From positions 62,001 to 126,000 of the forward strand of contig NZ_QAOO01000009.1 of assembly GCF_003051105.1 (NCBI RefSeq): DNA of 64,000 bases. The letters run 5' to 3'. The stretch is from Nitrosomonas nitrosa. GTDB lineage: Bacteria > Pseudomonadota > Gammaproteobacteria > Burkholderiales > Nitrosomonadaceae. The notes under the pieces are model-generated. The model had not been told where the DNA came from. It searched no databases and saw nothing but the letters and a program-made list of their open reading frames with translations. The translations under genes and the position numbers were made by a program. This document shows, piece by piece, positions 9,949-19,520 of this stretch (position 1 is the first letter of the stretch; every line of letters begins with the position of its first letter).

Positions 9949-10702
9949 CCGTCAGCTGACCTCCCCACAGACATCCCGTATCCAGCGCCAGAATGTTATC
10001 CCTAACTTGCAGGCCAAGTGCTGACCAATGGCCGAATACAACCGTTGCTGAACTACTGGCACGCTGAGGCGCCTCAAACCAGGGTAAATAACCAGAGGGT
10101 ATCGTTCGAGGTTGTCCTTTATAAGAAAACTCCATTCTTCCGTCGGGGGTACAGATACGTAACCGCGTCATTGCATTGATGATCACTCGGAAGCGATCAT
10201 AGCCCTCAAGATCGTCACTCCAACAATTTGGCTCATCACCGTACATGCGCAACAATAGTTCATGGTATTTTTCCCCACGCAAGACAGCTTCCACCTCTTG
10301 CGCAAGCTCCGCAGCCTGCGCTATATCCCAGGACGGCAGTAAACCAGCATGCACGAGCGCATATTCATCCTCAGCGTAAAACAACCTTTGTTGCCGCAAC
10401 CAGCTAAGCAAAGTTTGGCGATCAGGTGCTTCCAGAATTTCCTGCAGCGTATCACCGGAACGTTGCTGAGCAAAGCCCTCTGCCACCAATAGCAAATGTA
10501 AATCATGGTTACCTAACACAAGTACCGCACTATCGCCTAATTTCATGATAAACCTAAGCAATGGTAAAGAACCAGTACCACGATTGACGATGTCGCCTAC
10601 CAGCCAGAGCTTGTCCTTGGTAACATTAAAGCCGATTAATTCAGTAAGCTGCTGAAATGCTTCATGGCATCCCTGCAAATCACCGATTGCATAAGTCGCC
10701 AT
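9875..10702 (-). CDS. apaH: Bis(5'-nucleosyl)-tetraphosphatase, symmetrical
   Basis: ApaH hydrolyses diadenosine tetraphosphate to two ADP and also decaps Np4-capped RNA. The metallophosphatase motifs are GDLQGC (residues 7-12), GDIVNRG and GNHD, followed by an HAGLLP block; the length (275 residues from the ATG at 10702) is normal. A TTG two codons upstream is less likely. The gene converges on plsC and overlaps its 3' end by 74 bases, so the unusual C-terminal tail is constrained by two reading frames. Confidence 0.93.
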   Translation of the reverse strand: MATYAIGDLQGCHEAFQQLTELIGFNVTKDKLWLVGDIVNRGTGSLPLLRFIMKLGDSAVLVLGNHDLHLLLVAEGFAQQRSGDTLQEILEAPDRQTLLSWLRQQRLFYAEDEYALVHAGLLPSWDIAQAAELAQEVEAVLRGEKYHELLLRMYGDEPNCWSDDLEGYDRFRVIINAMTRLRICTPDGRMEFSYKGQPRTIPSGYLPWFEAPQRASSSATVVFGHWSALGLQVRDNILALDTGCLWGGQLTAIRLEDRRVFQVPCARRSVAASQR

Positions 10703-10733
10703 GGTCAAGCCGGATGATCAAGCATTGCACTTC

Positions 10734-11540
10734 TCATCGCAACCCGAGCACATCTTGCATATCAAATAAACCAGTACTTCGGGTCGCAAGGAAGCGTGCC
10801 GCACGCAATGCACCCACGGCGAAGGTCTTACGGCTGCTCGCTTTGTGGGTAATTTCGATACGCTCACCCGTCCCAGCAAAAATAGCGGTATGATCGCCCA
10901 CAATATCGCCCCCACGTATGGTAGCAAACCCTATCGTTTCAGCCGAACGCTCTCCAGTAACGCCTTCCCGTCCATAAACAGCGACTTTACCCAGATCCCT
11001 TTTCAAGGTTTGTGCGATAATTTCACCCATACGCAGTGCTGTACCTGATGGCGCATCCACTTTGTGTCGATGATGCGCTTCTACGATTTCAATATCGTAT
11101 TCATTGAGTAGCGAACTTGCAGCCACCTCCAATAGTTTGAACAAAACATTAACGCCCACACTCATATTAGGCGCAAATACGATCGCAAGCTCTTTCGATG
11201 CTGTGTTCAGTATTTCTTTCTCGGCTGCAGAGAATCCAGTCGTGCCAATGACCATTTTTATGCCTGCCTCGCGACAGAGGGCAAGATGAGTAAGCGTACC
11301 AGCAGGACGGGTAAAATCTATCAATATATCGCTTCCGTTTAATGCCGAAGCGATATCACTGCTGATTGCAATTCCACATGGCGCCCCAATCAACTCGCCT
11401 GCATCTTTTTTCAAGAAGGGATTATTTTTTTGCTCCAACGCAGCGGATAATCTCAGATCCGGTGCTTCGTCAATCATTTCAAGCAGTACTTTACCCATTC
11501 GGCCAGTACAGCCAGCAACAGCAATATTTAGTATTGTCAT
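10734..11540 (-). CDS. dapB: 4-hydroxy-tetrahydrodipicolinate reductase
   Basis: At 268 residues it is a standard DapB of the lysine/diaminopimelate pathway. The nucleotide-binding loop [10 protein letters not shown] is at the N-terminus, IDFTRP follows, and the substrate-binding signature [15 protein letters not shown] contains the catalytic His and Lys. It lies upstream of apaH on the same strand with a gap of about 30 bases, so the two are probably co-transcribed. A Fur-box-like sequence lies just upstream of its start. Confidence 0.97.
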   Translation of the reverse strand: MTILNIAVAGCTGRMGKVLLEMIDEAPDLRLSAALEQKNNPFLKKDAGELIGAPCGIAISSDIASALNGSDILIDFTRPAGTLTHLALCREAGIKMVIGTTGFSAAEKEILNTASKELAIVFAPNMSVGVNVLFKLLEVAASSLLNEYDIEIVEAHHRHKVDAPSGTALRMGEIIAQTLKRDLGKVAVYGREGVTGERSAETIGFATIRGGDIVGDHTAIFAGTGERIEITHKASSRKTFAVGALRAARFLATRSTGLFDMQDVLGLR

Positions 11541-11564
11541 AGATATTAAAAACTATTGATCATT

Positions 11565-11583
11565 GATAATGATAATTTAATTA
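11565..11583. promoter_or_regulatory. Possible Fur box upstream of dapB
   Basis: The sequence gataatgataat matches the first 12 bases of the 19-base Fur consensus; the remaining half is degenerate (tttaatta). It lies about 25 bases before the dapB ATG. The fur gene is only 700 bases away. The surrounding DNA is AT-rich, so chance is a real possibility. Confidence 0.3.
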
Positions 11584-11753
11584 ACCTCATTTCTAACGTA
11601 TTCATTTTAAACCGTGGCTGTTTGCAACAGACCGGCCAATTTGAAAAGTAACCAACATGGATTTTTTCGTTAAATTCGCGCTAAGCTGACGCTGTCCAGC
11701 TGTTCAACTTGATTACACCCCCCAGTAACACCTGCAATCGATAACAAAACCCT

Positions 11754-12194
11754 TTATAATGGGTTAACTGGTGCAGTAATGTTGGGTTTTACGTCATCCT
11801 CTTGTCCCTCTATGAATGGTTGGCGTTTTTCTTCCAGGCTTGGCGCAATTGGCAACAAATCATCAGAAGCAGGAGAAAGTGTAAAATCACCTTCAATATG
11901 AGAAAGCTGATCACCATCAAAAATAACAGTAAGCTTACGCTTCTCAGATACAGATCCACGTGGAGCAAAATAATAAAAATAATCCCAGCGATCAGCATGG
12001 AACACATCGGTAATAAGGGGCGTACCCAATACAAAACGTACTTGAGACCGAGACATGCCCGGTTTTAGCTTTTCTACCATCTCTTCAGTAACGACATTAC
12101 CTTGTTGAATATCGATTTTATAAGGAAGCGTTGGAATATAGGAACAGCCCAACGGTAAAGCAGCAACGAGCACCAGGAGTATTTTTAAATGCAT
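11754..12194 (-). CDS. bamE: Outer membrane protein assembly factor BamE (SmpA lipoprotein)
   Basis: A small lipoprotein of 146 residues, part of the BAM complex that inserts beta-barrel proteins into the outer membrane. The signal peptide ends in the lipobox LPLG-C with the lipidated Cys at residue 17. The family core follows: GNVVTEEMVEKLKPGMSRSQV, VLGTPLITDVFHADRWDY. The C-terminal tail is proline-rich and acidic. It is divergent from fur, as in many proteobacteria. Confidence 0.95.
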   Translation of the reverse strand: MHLKILLVLVAALPLGCSYIPTLPYKIDIQQGNVVTEEMVEKLKPGMSRSQVRFVLGTPLITDVFHADRWDYFYYFAPRGSVSEKRKLTVIFDGDQLSHIEGDFTLSPASDDLLPIAPSLEEKRQPFIEGQEDDVKPNITAPVNPL

Positions 12195-12269
12195 AGACAA
12201 GCGCGTATGTTTTCAAAGCTAACCAAGCGCTATATGATACAGCAAATAACTTTTTGGACTGATTAAACC

Positions 12270-12713
12270 ATGAGCAAATCGGAAGATCTCAAAGGCATTG
12301 ACCTTAAAACCATGGGTTTAAAAACAACCCTCCCTCGTCTAAAGATACTTAATCTGTTTGAAAAAAGTTCAGTCCGCCACTTGTCTGCAGAAGATGTCTA
12401 CAAAGAACTGCTCAATGAAGGTGAAGATATCGGTCTCGCAACAGTTTATCGTGTACTGACTCAGTTTGAGCAAGCAGGATTGCTCGAACGTCATCATTTT
12501 GAAAGTGGTAAGGCGGTATTTGAGTTGAGAAGTGACTCTCACCATGACCATCTTGTCTGCTTGCAATGTGGCAGGGTAGAAGAGTTTTACGACGCAGAAA
12601 TCGAGAAACGTCAAATCAAAATCGCTAAAGATCGCGGATTTCAGCTACAGGAACATTCACTGTCTCTTTATGCAGATTGCACAAAACCTGCCTGCCCTCA
12701 TCGCAAAATCTAG
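12270..12713 (+). CDS. fur: Ferric uptake regulator
   Basis: Fur is the iron-responsive repressor: an N-terminal winged helix (to about residue 85, with LATVYRVL as recognition helix) and a C-terminal dimerisation and metal-binding domain. The metal site [11 protein letters not shown] and the second cysteine pair CTKPACPH are intact. The length of 147 residues is normal, with a slightly long N-terminus. It is divergently transcribed from bamE across a 75-base gap. Confidence 0.96.
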   Translation: MSKSEDLKGIDLKTMGLKTTLPRLKILNLFEKSSVRHLSAEDVYKELLNEGEDIGLATVYRVLTQFEQAGLLERHHFESGKAVFELRSDSHHDHLVCLQCGRVEEFYDAEIEKRQIKIAKDRGFQLQEHSLSLYADCTKPACPHRKI

Positions 12714-12723
12714 ATACGGGAAT

Positions 12724-13200
12724 ATGTGCACGCATTGCAGCGCATCAGGGTATTTTGCCCGCATCGCGCTGCGATGTGGCATAGCCTTGTTATTCTGCTG
12801 CATGCTGCCTTATGCTACGGCACTACATGCTGAAACGCTCACCGAATCACCGGTCGCAGCTCAAATGCGCTTACTAGAAACCGACTTGCAACGGCTACAT
12901 CAGAAGCAGCAGAATATTTTCCAACAGTTTCAAATGATACAAGAACTTCGTCGTTATGAATTGATGCGAGAAGGCGAAATAACACCTTCCATGCCGCCTG
13001 CAATGGTTATGGGCGGGCCTTTACCAAGTTACGAAGAAATGGCAGGAAAAAGAGAGGAACGTCATAAACGTCTGGAACGGTATACAGCGGATTTAGATCA
13101 ACTCTATGCACAATACCAAGAATTAGAGAACGAGAAAAAATACCTGATGCAGCAAATAGACGCGCTTTCGCGCAGCCTGATGGAGCAACTCACCAAATAA
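12724..13200 (+). CDS. Hypothetical exported coiled-coil protein
   Basis: A 158-residue protein beginning with a signal peptide (hydrophobic stretch about residues 16-32, probable cleavage near ALHA). Two charged, glutamine-rich helical segments (about residues 40-80 and 105-155) with heptad-like leucines suggest a coiled coil in the periplasm. The start at 12724 gives a clean signal peptide; an in-frame ATG at 12670 inside fur is possible. It begins 10 bases after the fur stop and is probably co-transcribed. I recognise no family. Confidence 0.65.
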   Translation: MCTHCSASGYFARIALRCGIALLFCCMLPYATALHAETLTESPVAAQMRLLETDLQRLHQKQQNIFQQFQMIQELRRYELMREGEITPSMPPAMVMGGPLPSYEEMAGKREERHKRLERYTADLDQLYAQYQELENEKKYLMQQIDALSRSLMEQLTK

Positions 13201-13299
13201 GTTAGCTAAAAAATAAAGAAAATAAAGTGGCGTGACCATGGCTGCCAGTTATTGCCACTAAGTCACGCCCCAATCGGGTACAGCTCTCTTTATTATTAT

Positions 13300-13725
13300 T
13301 TAATTGACACTATTGCCCGTGCTATTTCTTTGCTTTGCAATATCGCTCGGCTTCTCGCCGCTTCCGCAACGGTAAGCAAGCGCATGGACCTCTTGATGGC
13401 TATCCGATCCGCCAGAATGTTCATTCCATACAATATGCGTCGCATTCCGTTCCGCTGCCATCTTCAACGCTTTATCTTCCGCTTTATGTCTGCTTGAATT
13501 TGCGGAATATCTATTCCACTTGGATAATTTTCCACCCGCTGCGCCCCAGACTTCTCCTAGATAGTCACAACCCTGGGCTTCTACTTCCACTTTAGCTGCC
13601 GCAACGATGTTGTAGGTATTCTCGCCAGCGACTGTAGCTGAGGCCATAGAAAATGCCGTTAAGAATGCGCACACATTCAGCAAAAATAATCGGGGATGGG
13701 AAAGTAACGGATTTGATAATTTCAT
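13300..13725 (-). CDS. Small exported protein, DUF4156-like
   Basis: 141 residues with an N-terminal signal peptide (about residues 14-33). The mature part shows KALKMAAERNATHIVWNEHSGG and a single late cysteine, resembling the small DUF4156-type periplasmic proteins; the assignment is tentative. A GTG two codons upstream is the alternative start. It converges with the gene at 12724. A gap of about 100 bases with an 8-bp inverted repeat (ggcgtgac/gtcacgcc, 13229-13269) separates the two stops. Confidence 0.6.
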   Translation of the reverse strand: MKLSNPLLSHPRLFLLNVCAFLTAFSMASATVAGENTYNIVAAAKVEVEAQGCDYLGEVWGAAGGKLSKWNRYSANSSRHKAEDKALKMAAERNATHIVWNEHSGGSDSHQEVHALAYRCGSGEKPSDIAKQRNSTGNSVN

Positions 13726-14065
13726 TTTCACCTACTGACTCCTCATCATTGTTATTAGTTTTTTATAAAAACCCCATTATCAATACGTTCTTATCTGTCT
13801 ACAGTAACCAACCCAATTAATAGCGGAGTCTACTTAAATATTATTGCTTTATATAACTTGCTATACTGCGCTCAAACATGGTTTTTACCTTAAGTTTCAA
13901 CCAATACCCATAAAATATTTAAGGATATATTTGAACGCCCTGTAATAGGGTGCATATTATTAATAAAATAAACTAAAAATAAGTAGGCTAAAATGAACTA
14001 TATTGTAGTTAAATAGGATACAATTAAGCAAACATTTTACCTTAGCTTTAATAGGAGGCTTATGT
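13726..14065. other. AT-rich divergent intergenic region
   Basis: About 340 AT-rich bases between two divergent genes. It presumably carries the promoters of both and a LysR-type operator, but no clear box could be assigned by eye. Confidence 0.4.
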
Positions 14066-15019
14066 ATGCAAGATCTCAATCTCATTGCCACTTTTGCACG
14101 GGTTGTTGAAGCTGGCAGCTTTGCTGAGGCAGCGCGCCGCATGGATACTTCTCGATCTGCTGTTAGTAAGGCTGTCGCTAAGCTTGAGGTTGATCTCGGC
14201 GCCAGGCTTCTCAATCGCAGTACCCGTCATCTCAGCCTGACGGAAGTTGGCAGAACGTTCGCAGAGCATTCGATACGTATCTTGGAAGAAGCAGAACATG
14301 CCGAACAAGTGGTTACTAGCCTGCATGCCGAGCCACGCGGCATGCTCAGAGTATGCGCTTCAGTCGCGTTTGGTACACTTCATGTCGCACCAGCACTTGC
14401 CGATTTTCTTTCTCGCTATCCCGAAATTCGAATCGATATGACGATTACCGATCGGCCGGTCGATATTGTCGAAGAAGGCTACGATGTCATCATACGGGTA
14501 ACAGGAGAACCCGATCTCAATCTGGTAGCACGCAAGCTTGCACCAGCGCGTCGTAAATTGTGCGCCACACCGGATTACTTCCGCCGGCGGGGAATACCGC
14601 TTACACCGAGCGATCTTGTCAAACATAATTGCCTGGACTATACGCTTTCAGGTGAACAAGGTTATTGGCGCTTCAAAGGACCTGAAGGCGAAATCGCCGT
14701 ACCGGTATCCGGAACACTGCGCATCAATGACGACGACGCGCTATCCCAAGCTGTGCTGGGTGGATTGGGTATTGCATTGCTACCCACCTTCACTATCGGG
14801 AAAGAATTACAGAATGGAAATTTACAAGCTGTTTTGTCTGAATATATCCCGGTTGAGCGCTATATCTACGCCTGTTATCTGCCTAATCGTTATTTGCCGG
14901 CAAAAGTCCGATCATTTATTGATTTTCTTTCAGCGCGTATCGGCTCTGAACCTTACTGGGACAGCCCTTCAATACAGCTGGAAACCAGCAACAATCCATC
15001 GAACCCGGTTAACGCTTGA
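14066..15019 (+). CDS. LysR-family transcriptional regulator
   Basis: A 317-residue LysR regulator of the subgroup whose members begin DLNLIATFARVVEAGSF. The N-terminal helix-turn-helix is AARRMDTSRSAVSKAVAKLE (about residues 25-44). The co-inducer domain fills residues 90-295 and has the typical block LSQAVLGGLGIALLPTF. A GGAGG site precedes the ATG. No obvious target gene is adjacent: its divergent neighbour is a small exported protein and it converges on lpdA. The ligand cannot be predicted. Confidence 0.92.
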   Translation: MQDLNLIATFARVVEAGSFAEAARRMDTSRSAVSKAVAKLEVDLGARLLNRSTRHLSLTEVGRTFAEHSIRILEEAEHAEQVVTSLHAEPRGMLRVCASVAFGTLHVAPALADFLSRYPEIRIDMTITDRPVDIVEEGYDVIIRVTGEPDLNLVARKLAPARRKLCATPDYFRRRGIPLTPSDLVKHNCLDYTLSGEQGYWRFKGPEGEIAVPVSGTLRINDDDALSQAVLGGLGIALLPTFTIGKELQNGNLQAVLSEYIPVERYIYACYLPNRYLPAKVRSFIDFLSARIGSEPYWDSPSIQLETSNNPSNPVNA

Positions 15020-15030
15020 GCGTCAGAACG

Positions 15031-16776
15031 TTAACGCTTGGGCAATAGCAAGTCAGTAATGGTACCCTCGGCTATTTCGGCTGAGAAAAAGACCGTCTCC
15101 GATAAAGTTGGATGAGGGTGTATGGTCAGGCCAATATCCTGCATATCGGCCCCCATTTCCAGCGCCAGCACCGTTTCCGCAATGAGGTCGCCAGCCTGAA
15201 CACCGACAATACTCGCACCCAGTAGCTTACGGGAATGTTTATCAAACAGCAGCTTGGTAAACCCCTCATCCCGTCCCATGGCGAGTGCGCGGCCACTGGC
15301 CGCCCAGGGGAAAACGGCTTTTTCATAATCGATACTGCGTTTATTGGCTTCTGTTTCGGTCAACCCCATCCACGCGATCTCGGGATCCGTATAGGCAACC
15401 GATGGAATGGTGCGCGCATCAAAGGCCACTTTATGCCCGGCAATCACTTCAGCGGCGAGCTTGCCTTCATAGGTTGCCTTATGCGCTAGCATGGGCTCGC
15501 CTGCGATATCCCCGATCGCATAAATATGCGGGATATTGGTGCGCATTTGTTGATCGACTGGAATAAACCCCCGCTCGTCAACCTGGATACCTGCGTTTTC
15601 AGCGCCGATCACCTTGCCATTGGGGCGACGCCCCACCGCGACCAAAATACGATCATACGTTTGAGGCTCGGGAGCGTCATGACCTTCGAAATAGACCTTC
15701 AGACCTTTTTTTTCAGTATCGATTTTACTGACCTTAGTATTGAGATGAATCGCTTCATAACGTTTCAACAGACGCTTGTGGAGTGGCTTGACCACGTCAC
15801 GATCCGCTCCAGGCATCAGCTGATCCAACTGCTCGACGATGCTGATCTGGCTACCCAGGGCGTTGTACACGGTCGCCATTTCTAGACCGATAATCCCACC
15901 ACCGATCACCAGCATTCTTCTGGGAATATCGATCAATTGCAATGCATCGGTTGAATCCATCATTCGTGCATCATCATGAGGAAACCCAGGAATTCGCACT
16001 GCACCTGAACCTGCAGCAATGATACAGTGATCGAATGAAACCGTTTTAACCCCCTGCTCGGTCCGTACTTCGATCATGTGAGAAGAAATGAAGTGGCCAA
16101 CCCCCTGAATGACGGCAACCTTGCGCTGCTTGGCAAGCGTAGCCAACCCTTTCGTGAGCTTACCGACTACCGAGTCCTTCCATGCGCGCAGCTTGTCGAT
16201 CGCGATCTTAGGCTTACCAAGAACGATGCCTTGTTGGCCAATTTCTTCAGCCTCCGTGATGACCTTGGCAATATGCAGCAACGCTTTGGAAGGAATACAA
16301 CCCACGTTGAGACAAACCCCACCCAAAGTGGAATAACGCTCGACCAGAACAACTTGCTTTCCTAGATCTGCCACGCGGAAGGCTGCTGTATAGCCACCCG
16401 GCCCAGCGCCCAATACAACCACTTCCGCATGCATCTCAGCTCGCTGAGCAGATGCAGGCTGCTTTTCACTTGGAGCGGGTGGTGGCGCGTCTTGGCTGGC
16501 CGAAACATGATCAACTGCCTTATCAGGGGTGGAGTGCGCTGCTTGCAGCATCGCGATGAGCGCCCCCTGCGACACTTTGTCCCCCACCTGGACATGCAGC
16601 TCTTTGATCACTCCCGCCTGGGGCGAAGGCACTTCCATCGAAGCCTTATCGGTTTCCAAGGTGATCAATGGCGATTCTTTCTCAACCGCATCTCCTGGTT
16701 CGACCAATACCTCAATGACAGAAACATCCTTGAAATCACCAATATCGGGCACTTCTACTTTAATTAGTTTGGTCAT
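15031..16776 (-). CDS. lpdA: Dihydrolipoamide dehydrogenase with N-terminal lipoyl domain
   Basis: E3 of 581 residues: it reoxidises dihydrolipoyl groups with NAD+ in pyruvate dehydrogenase and in glycine cleavage. An N-terminal lipoyl domain (about residues 1-80, lipoylated Lys in ETDKASMEV) is joined by an Ala/Pro linker to the flavoprotein. FAD motif GAGPGGYTAA, redox pair GGVCLNVGCIPSK and catalytic HPHPTLSE are all intact. This lipoyl-E3 fusion is known from betaproteobacteria and Neisseria, where it follows aceE-aceF; here no E1 or E2 gene is next to it. Confidence 0.95.
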   Translation of the reverse strand: MTKLIKVEVPDIGDFKDVSVIEVLVEPGDAVEKESPLITLETDKASMEVPSPQAGVIKELHVQVGDKVSQGALIAMLQAAHSTPDKAVDHVSASQDAPPPAPSEKQPASAQRAEMHAEVVVLGAGPGGYTAAFRVADLGKQVVLVERYSTLGGVCLNVGCIPSKALLHIAKVITEAEEIGQQGIVLGKPKIAIDKLRAWKDSVVGKLTKGLATLAKQRKVAVIQGVGHFISSHMIEVRTEQGVKTVSFDHCIIAAGSGAVRIPGFPHDDARMMDSTDALQLIDIPRRMLVIGGGIIGLEMATVYNALGSQISIVEQLDQLMPGADRDVVKPLHKRLLKRYEAIHLNTKVSKIDTEKKGLKVYFEGHDAPEPQTYDRILVAVGRRPNGKVIGAENAGIQVDERGFIPVDQQMRTNIPHIYAIGDIAGEPMLAHKATYEGKLAAEVIAGHKVAFDARTIPSVAYTDPEIAWMGLTETEANKRSIDYEKAVFPWAASGRALAMGRDEGFTKLLFDKHSRKLLGASIVGVQAGDLIAETVLALEMGADMQDIGLTIHPHPTLSETVFFSAEIAEGTITDLLLPKR

Positions 16777-16816
16777 CCTTCTCACTGTCTCTATTGTAAG
16801 ATTACAGGGCAAACAA

Positions 16817-18082
16817 TCACTGACGTATCTGACCCTCTCCCAACACGACAAACTTCTGGCTTGTCAGCCCTTCCAATCCTACCGGTCCGCGCGCATGAAT
16901 TTTATCTGTAGATATACCGATTTCGGCCCCCAACCCATATTCAAACCCATCCGCAAAGCGTGTGGAGGCATTGACCATTACCGAACTCGAATCGACTTCA
17001 CGTAAAAAACGACGTGCGCGGGTAAGATTTTCTGTGACAATCGCATCGGTATGCTGCGATCCATAGCGCGTAATATGTTCAATCGCTTCATCCAATCCGC
17101 TCACAACAGCAATATTCAGAATAGGTGCCAGATACTCGGTGCGCCAATCTTCTTCCGATGCTTGCTTCATTCGGGAAATGATGGCGCAGGCTGCTTGATT
17201 GCCACGTAATTCCACCCCTTTCTCTAAATAAATATCACAGAGTGGCGGCAAAATTTGTTTGGCAATGCCTTCATGTAGCAGTAAAGTCTCCATGGTATTG
17301 CAAGTGCCGTAACGCTGAGTTTTGGCATTGTCGGCAATGCGGATTGCCTTGTCGAAATCGGCCTGATCGTCGATATAGACATGACAAATCCCATCCAGAT
17401 GTTTGATGACGGGAATGCATGCCTCGTTGGCAATCCGCTCGATCAATCCTTTCCCGCCCCGTGGCACAATAATGTCGACAAACGCTTTCATGGTAATCAG
17501 TTCACCAACGGCTGCACGATCGCTCGTTTCGATGACTTGCACGGCTGTCTCTGGCAGTCCTGCTGACGTTAACCCTTCTTTCACGCATGCGGCAATGGCT
17601 TGGTTGCTGTGTATCGCCTCCGATCCGCCCCGCAGTATTGCGGCATTACCTGCCTTCAAGCATAATCCGGCCGCATCTGCGGTCACATTCGGCCGCGCCT
17701 CGTAAATGATTCCAATCACGCCCAATGGCACGCGCATTCTCCCGACTTGAATACCTGACGGACGATAATTCAAGTCGCTCATCTCTCCGATCGGATCAGG
17801 CAAAGCGGCGATTTGCAACAAACCATCGGCCATACTTGCTACACTCTTAGCAGAAAGCGCCAAGCGGTCGATCATGGCTGACCCTAGCCCTTTGGCTTTG
17901 GCACTCTCGAGATCGTGTGCGTTGGCAGTCAACAAATTTTTTTCGTCGCGCCTGATCGCATCGGCCATTGCAATGAGCGCGCGGTTTTTGCTCGCCGTGT
18001 CCGCTTTTGCCATTAAGCGCGAGGCAGCCCGGGCATTCTGTCCGACTGTCTGCATATAATCTTTGATATTTGTGATATCCAT
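16817..18082 (-). CDS. proA: Gamma-glutamyl phosphate reductase (glutamate-5-semialdehyde dehydrogenase)
   Basis: ProA reduces glutamyl-5-phosphate to the semialdehyde in proline synthesis. The 421 residues from the ATG at 18082 (with a GGAG site) match the family length. Visible blocks are [42 protein letters not shown] and the active-site Cys in [12 protein letters not shown]. It lies 40 bases upstream of lpdA on the same strand and may be co-transcribed. proB is not in the window. Confidence 0.96.
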   Translation of the reverse strand: MDITNIKDYMQTVGQNARAASRLMAKADTASKNRALIAMADAIRRDEKNLLTANAHDLESAKAKGLGSAMIDRLALSAKSVASMADGLLQIAALPDPIGEMSDLNYRPSGIQVGRMRVPLGVIGIIYEARPNVTADAAGLCLKAGNAAILRGGSEAIHSNQAIAACVKEGLTSAGLPETAVQVIETSDRAAVGELITMKAFVDIIVPRGGKGLIERIANEACIPVIKHLDGICHVYIDDQADFDKAIRIADNAKTQRYGTCNTMETLLLHEGIAKQILPPLCDIYLEKGVELRGNQAACAIISRMKQASEEDWRTEYLAPILNIAVVSGLDEAIEHITRYGSQHTDAIVTENLTRARRFLREVDSSSVMVNASTRFADGFEYGLGAEIGISTDKIHARGPVGLEGLTSQKFVVLGEGQIRQ

Positions 18083-18504
18083 CGAGTAACTCCAAAATGG
18101 GCAATATTCCGAAATAACGCAAGACGCTAAAGGCAATCGAAAGAAAAACCCGCTCTATCGCGCCAAAGTTCGTTATTTTACATGGCGTGCCCATCTATCA
18201 CAGGGCTTTTTGGAACCAAACCATTAATTTCGTCGCCACCTCAATACGAATGGCTTATCATCGACAGCAAAACTCACTTACAGTATAGTTTTCCCTATAG
18301 CCGATCTCATTGGCTAGATGATACTCATCATTCATAACGGAATGATAGAAAAAAATCTATAAATTATGATCCAGTCATCCATCCAGACATCGCGTGTAAA
18401 ATGATGCCTGTAAAATAATGTATAGGCGGTGGCCACTACACAGCGTAGCGCTGTTTTCAAGCGTTCAACATTATTGAAACCGTACAATTTTTGGGAGACG
18501 ACTC
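18083..18504. other. Intergenic region, nothing recognised
   Basis: About 420 bases between the divergent proA and host-attachment-family genes. No gene, RNA or repeat was recognised; it should hold promoters for both sides. The ribosome site GGGAG lies just before 18505. Confidence 0.4.
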
Positions 18505-18942
18505 ATGAGCAAAATCTGGATTCTTTCCGCTAATAGCAGCAAAGCCACCCTTTTTACCGCAGATACACCGATTGCCCCGCTGGCCGAATTGACAACCTTT
18601 GAGAACCCTGACGCCCGAATTAAACAAAAAGATCTCGTCAGCGATCGCCCTGGCCGCAGCTTTGATAGTCATGGTGAAGGGCGTCACGCAATGGAAGTCA
18701 AGGTCGACCCCAAGGAGCAAGAGCTCATTCGTTTCGCCAAATCAATCGCAGACTGGCTTGAGCAAGAACGCGTTAAAAATGCGTTCGAGCGACTCATACT
18801 GGTTGCGGCCCCGGCTTTTCTTGGATTATTACGTGCCCACTTAAGCGCACCGCTCGACACACTTGTCACTTTGGAAGTAGACAAGGATTACACAGCACTT
18901 CGGCCCGAAGAATTGCGTAGCCGGCTACCTGAACGGCTATGA
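18505..18942 (+). CDS. Host attachment protein family (PF10116-like)
   Basis: A 145-residue protein with the family's layout: N-terminal strand WILSANSSKATLF, a low-complexity acidic middle (SDRPGRSFDSHGEGRHAME), and the C-terminal half FAKSIADWLEQERVKNAFERLILVAAP followed by LGLLRAHL. The family was named from plant-associated bacteria and resembles eRF1/peptidyl-tRNA-hydrolase-like folds; its role in free-living bacteria is unknown. It lies 40 bases before a RaiA-like gene, which hints at a link to ribosomes or stress. Confidence 0.85.
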   Translation: MSKIWILSANSSKATLFTADTPIAPLAELTTFENPDARIKQKDLVSDRPGRSFDSHGEGRHAMEVKVDPKEQELIRFAKSIADWLEQERVKNAFERLILVAAPAFLGLLRAHLSAPLDTLVTLEVDKDYTALRPEELRSRLPERL

Positions 18943-18982
18943 TGCCGCGCAAACAACACCCCATTTCTTAGGAGAAAACACT

Positions 18983-19297
18983 ATGCAGATCCAGATCAAC
19001 ACTGACCGTAATGTTCAAGATTCTGATACGTTTTCAAGTCATGTAAAATCTATCGTTGAGGAAGCATTGAGCCGTTTTAGCGAACACATTACCCGAATTG
19101 AAGTCCATCTCAGCGATGAGAATAGTGATAAAGCCGGCATTGATGACAAACGCTGCGTAATGGAAGCTCGCCTCAAAGGCCGCCAACCAATTGCAGTGAC
19201 TGACCAGGCAATAAACTTGGACCAAGCCATTCGCGGTGCTACCGAAAAGCTGACACGCATGATAGAAAATATACTTGGGCGGCTGGACAGCCGCTAG
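18983..19297 (+). CDS. HPF/RaiA-family ribosome-associated protein
   Basis: 104 residues of the sigma-54-modulation/ribosome hibernation fold. It contains the conserved core FSEHITRIEVHLSDEN and a late conserved helix that in the family contacts the 30S decoding centre (AIRGATEKLTRMIEN). It is a short form without the C-terminal dimerisation domain. A GGAG site precedes the ATG. It is probably co-transcribed with the host-attachment-family gene just upstream. Confidence 0.85.
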   Translation: MQIQINTDRNVQDSDTFSSHVKSIVEEALSRFSEHITRIEVHLSDENSDKAGIDDKRCVMEARLKGRQPIAVTDQAINLDQAIRGATEKLTRMIENILGRLDSR

Positions 19298-19375
19298 CGT
19301 CTAGGCGGTTAATCCTGACAATAAAACAATACCGTTATGCCGAGACCACTGATAAAAAGAGCGCTTTCTATATAC

Positions 19376-19478
19376 TATACACTTCGCACTTCAAAATTCG
19401 ATTTTTTATCATCCCTCATCCAACCTTCTCCCAACGGGAGAAGGTATAGTTGCCGAATTTTGAGGTGCGATGAGTATA
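19376..19478. repeat. Small palindromic repeat element, copy C
   Basis: A 103-bp element with 25-bp near-perfect terminal inverted repeats (19376-19400 and 19454-19478; core gcacttcaaaattcg / cgaattttgaggtgc). Its interior aligns, in inverse orientation, with the element at 37626-37710, sharing the block atcatccctcatcc. It is non-coding and lies between two convergent genes. It fits a miniature inverted-repeat element. Confidence 0.75.
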
Positions 19479-19520
19479 AATCAGGCCGGGCAACCGGCCT
19501 ATCGATGGCAAAATCTCGTT

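Noticed and set aside
13229..13269. 8-bp inverted repeat ggcgtgac/gtcacgcc between two convergent genes, considered as a terminator
   Set aside because: The stem is interrupted by a long loop and no T-run follows on either strand.
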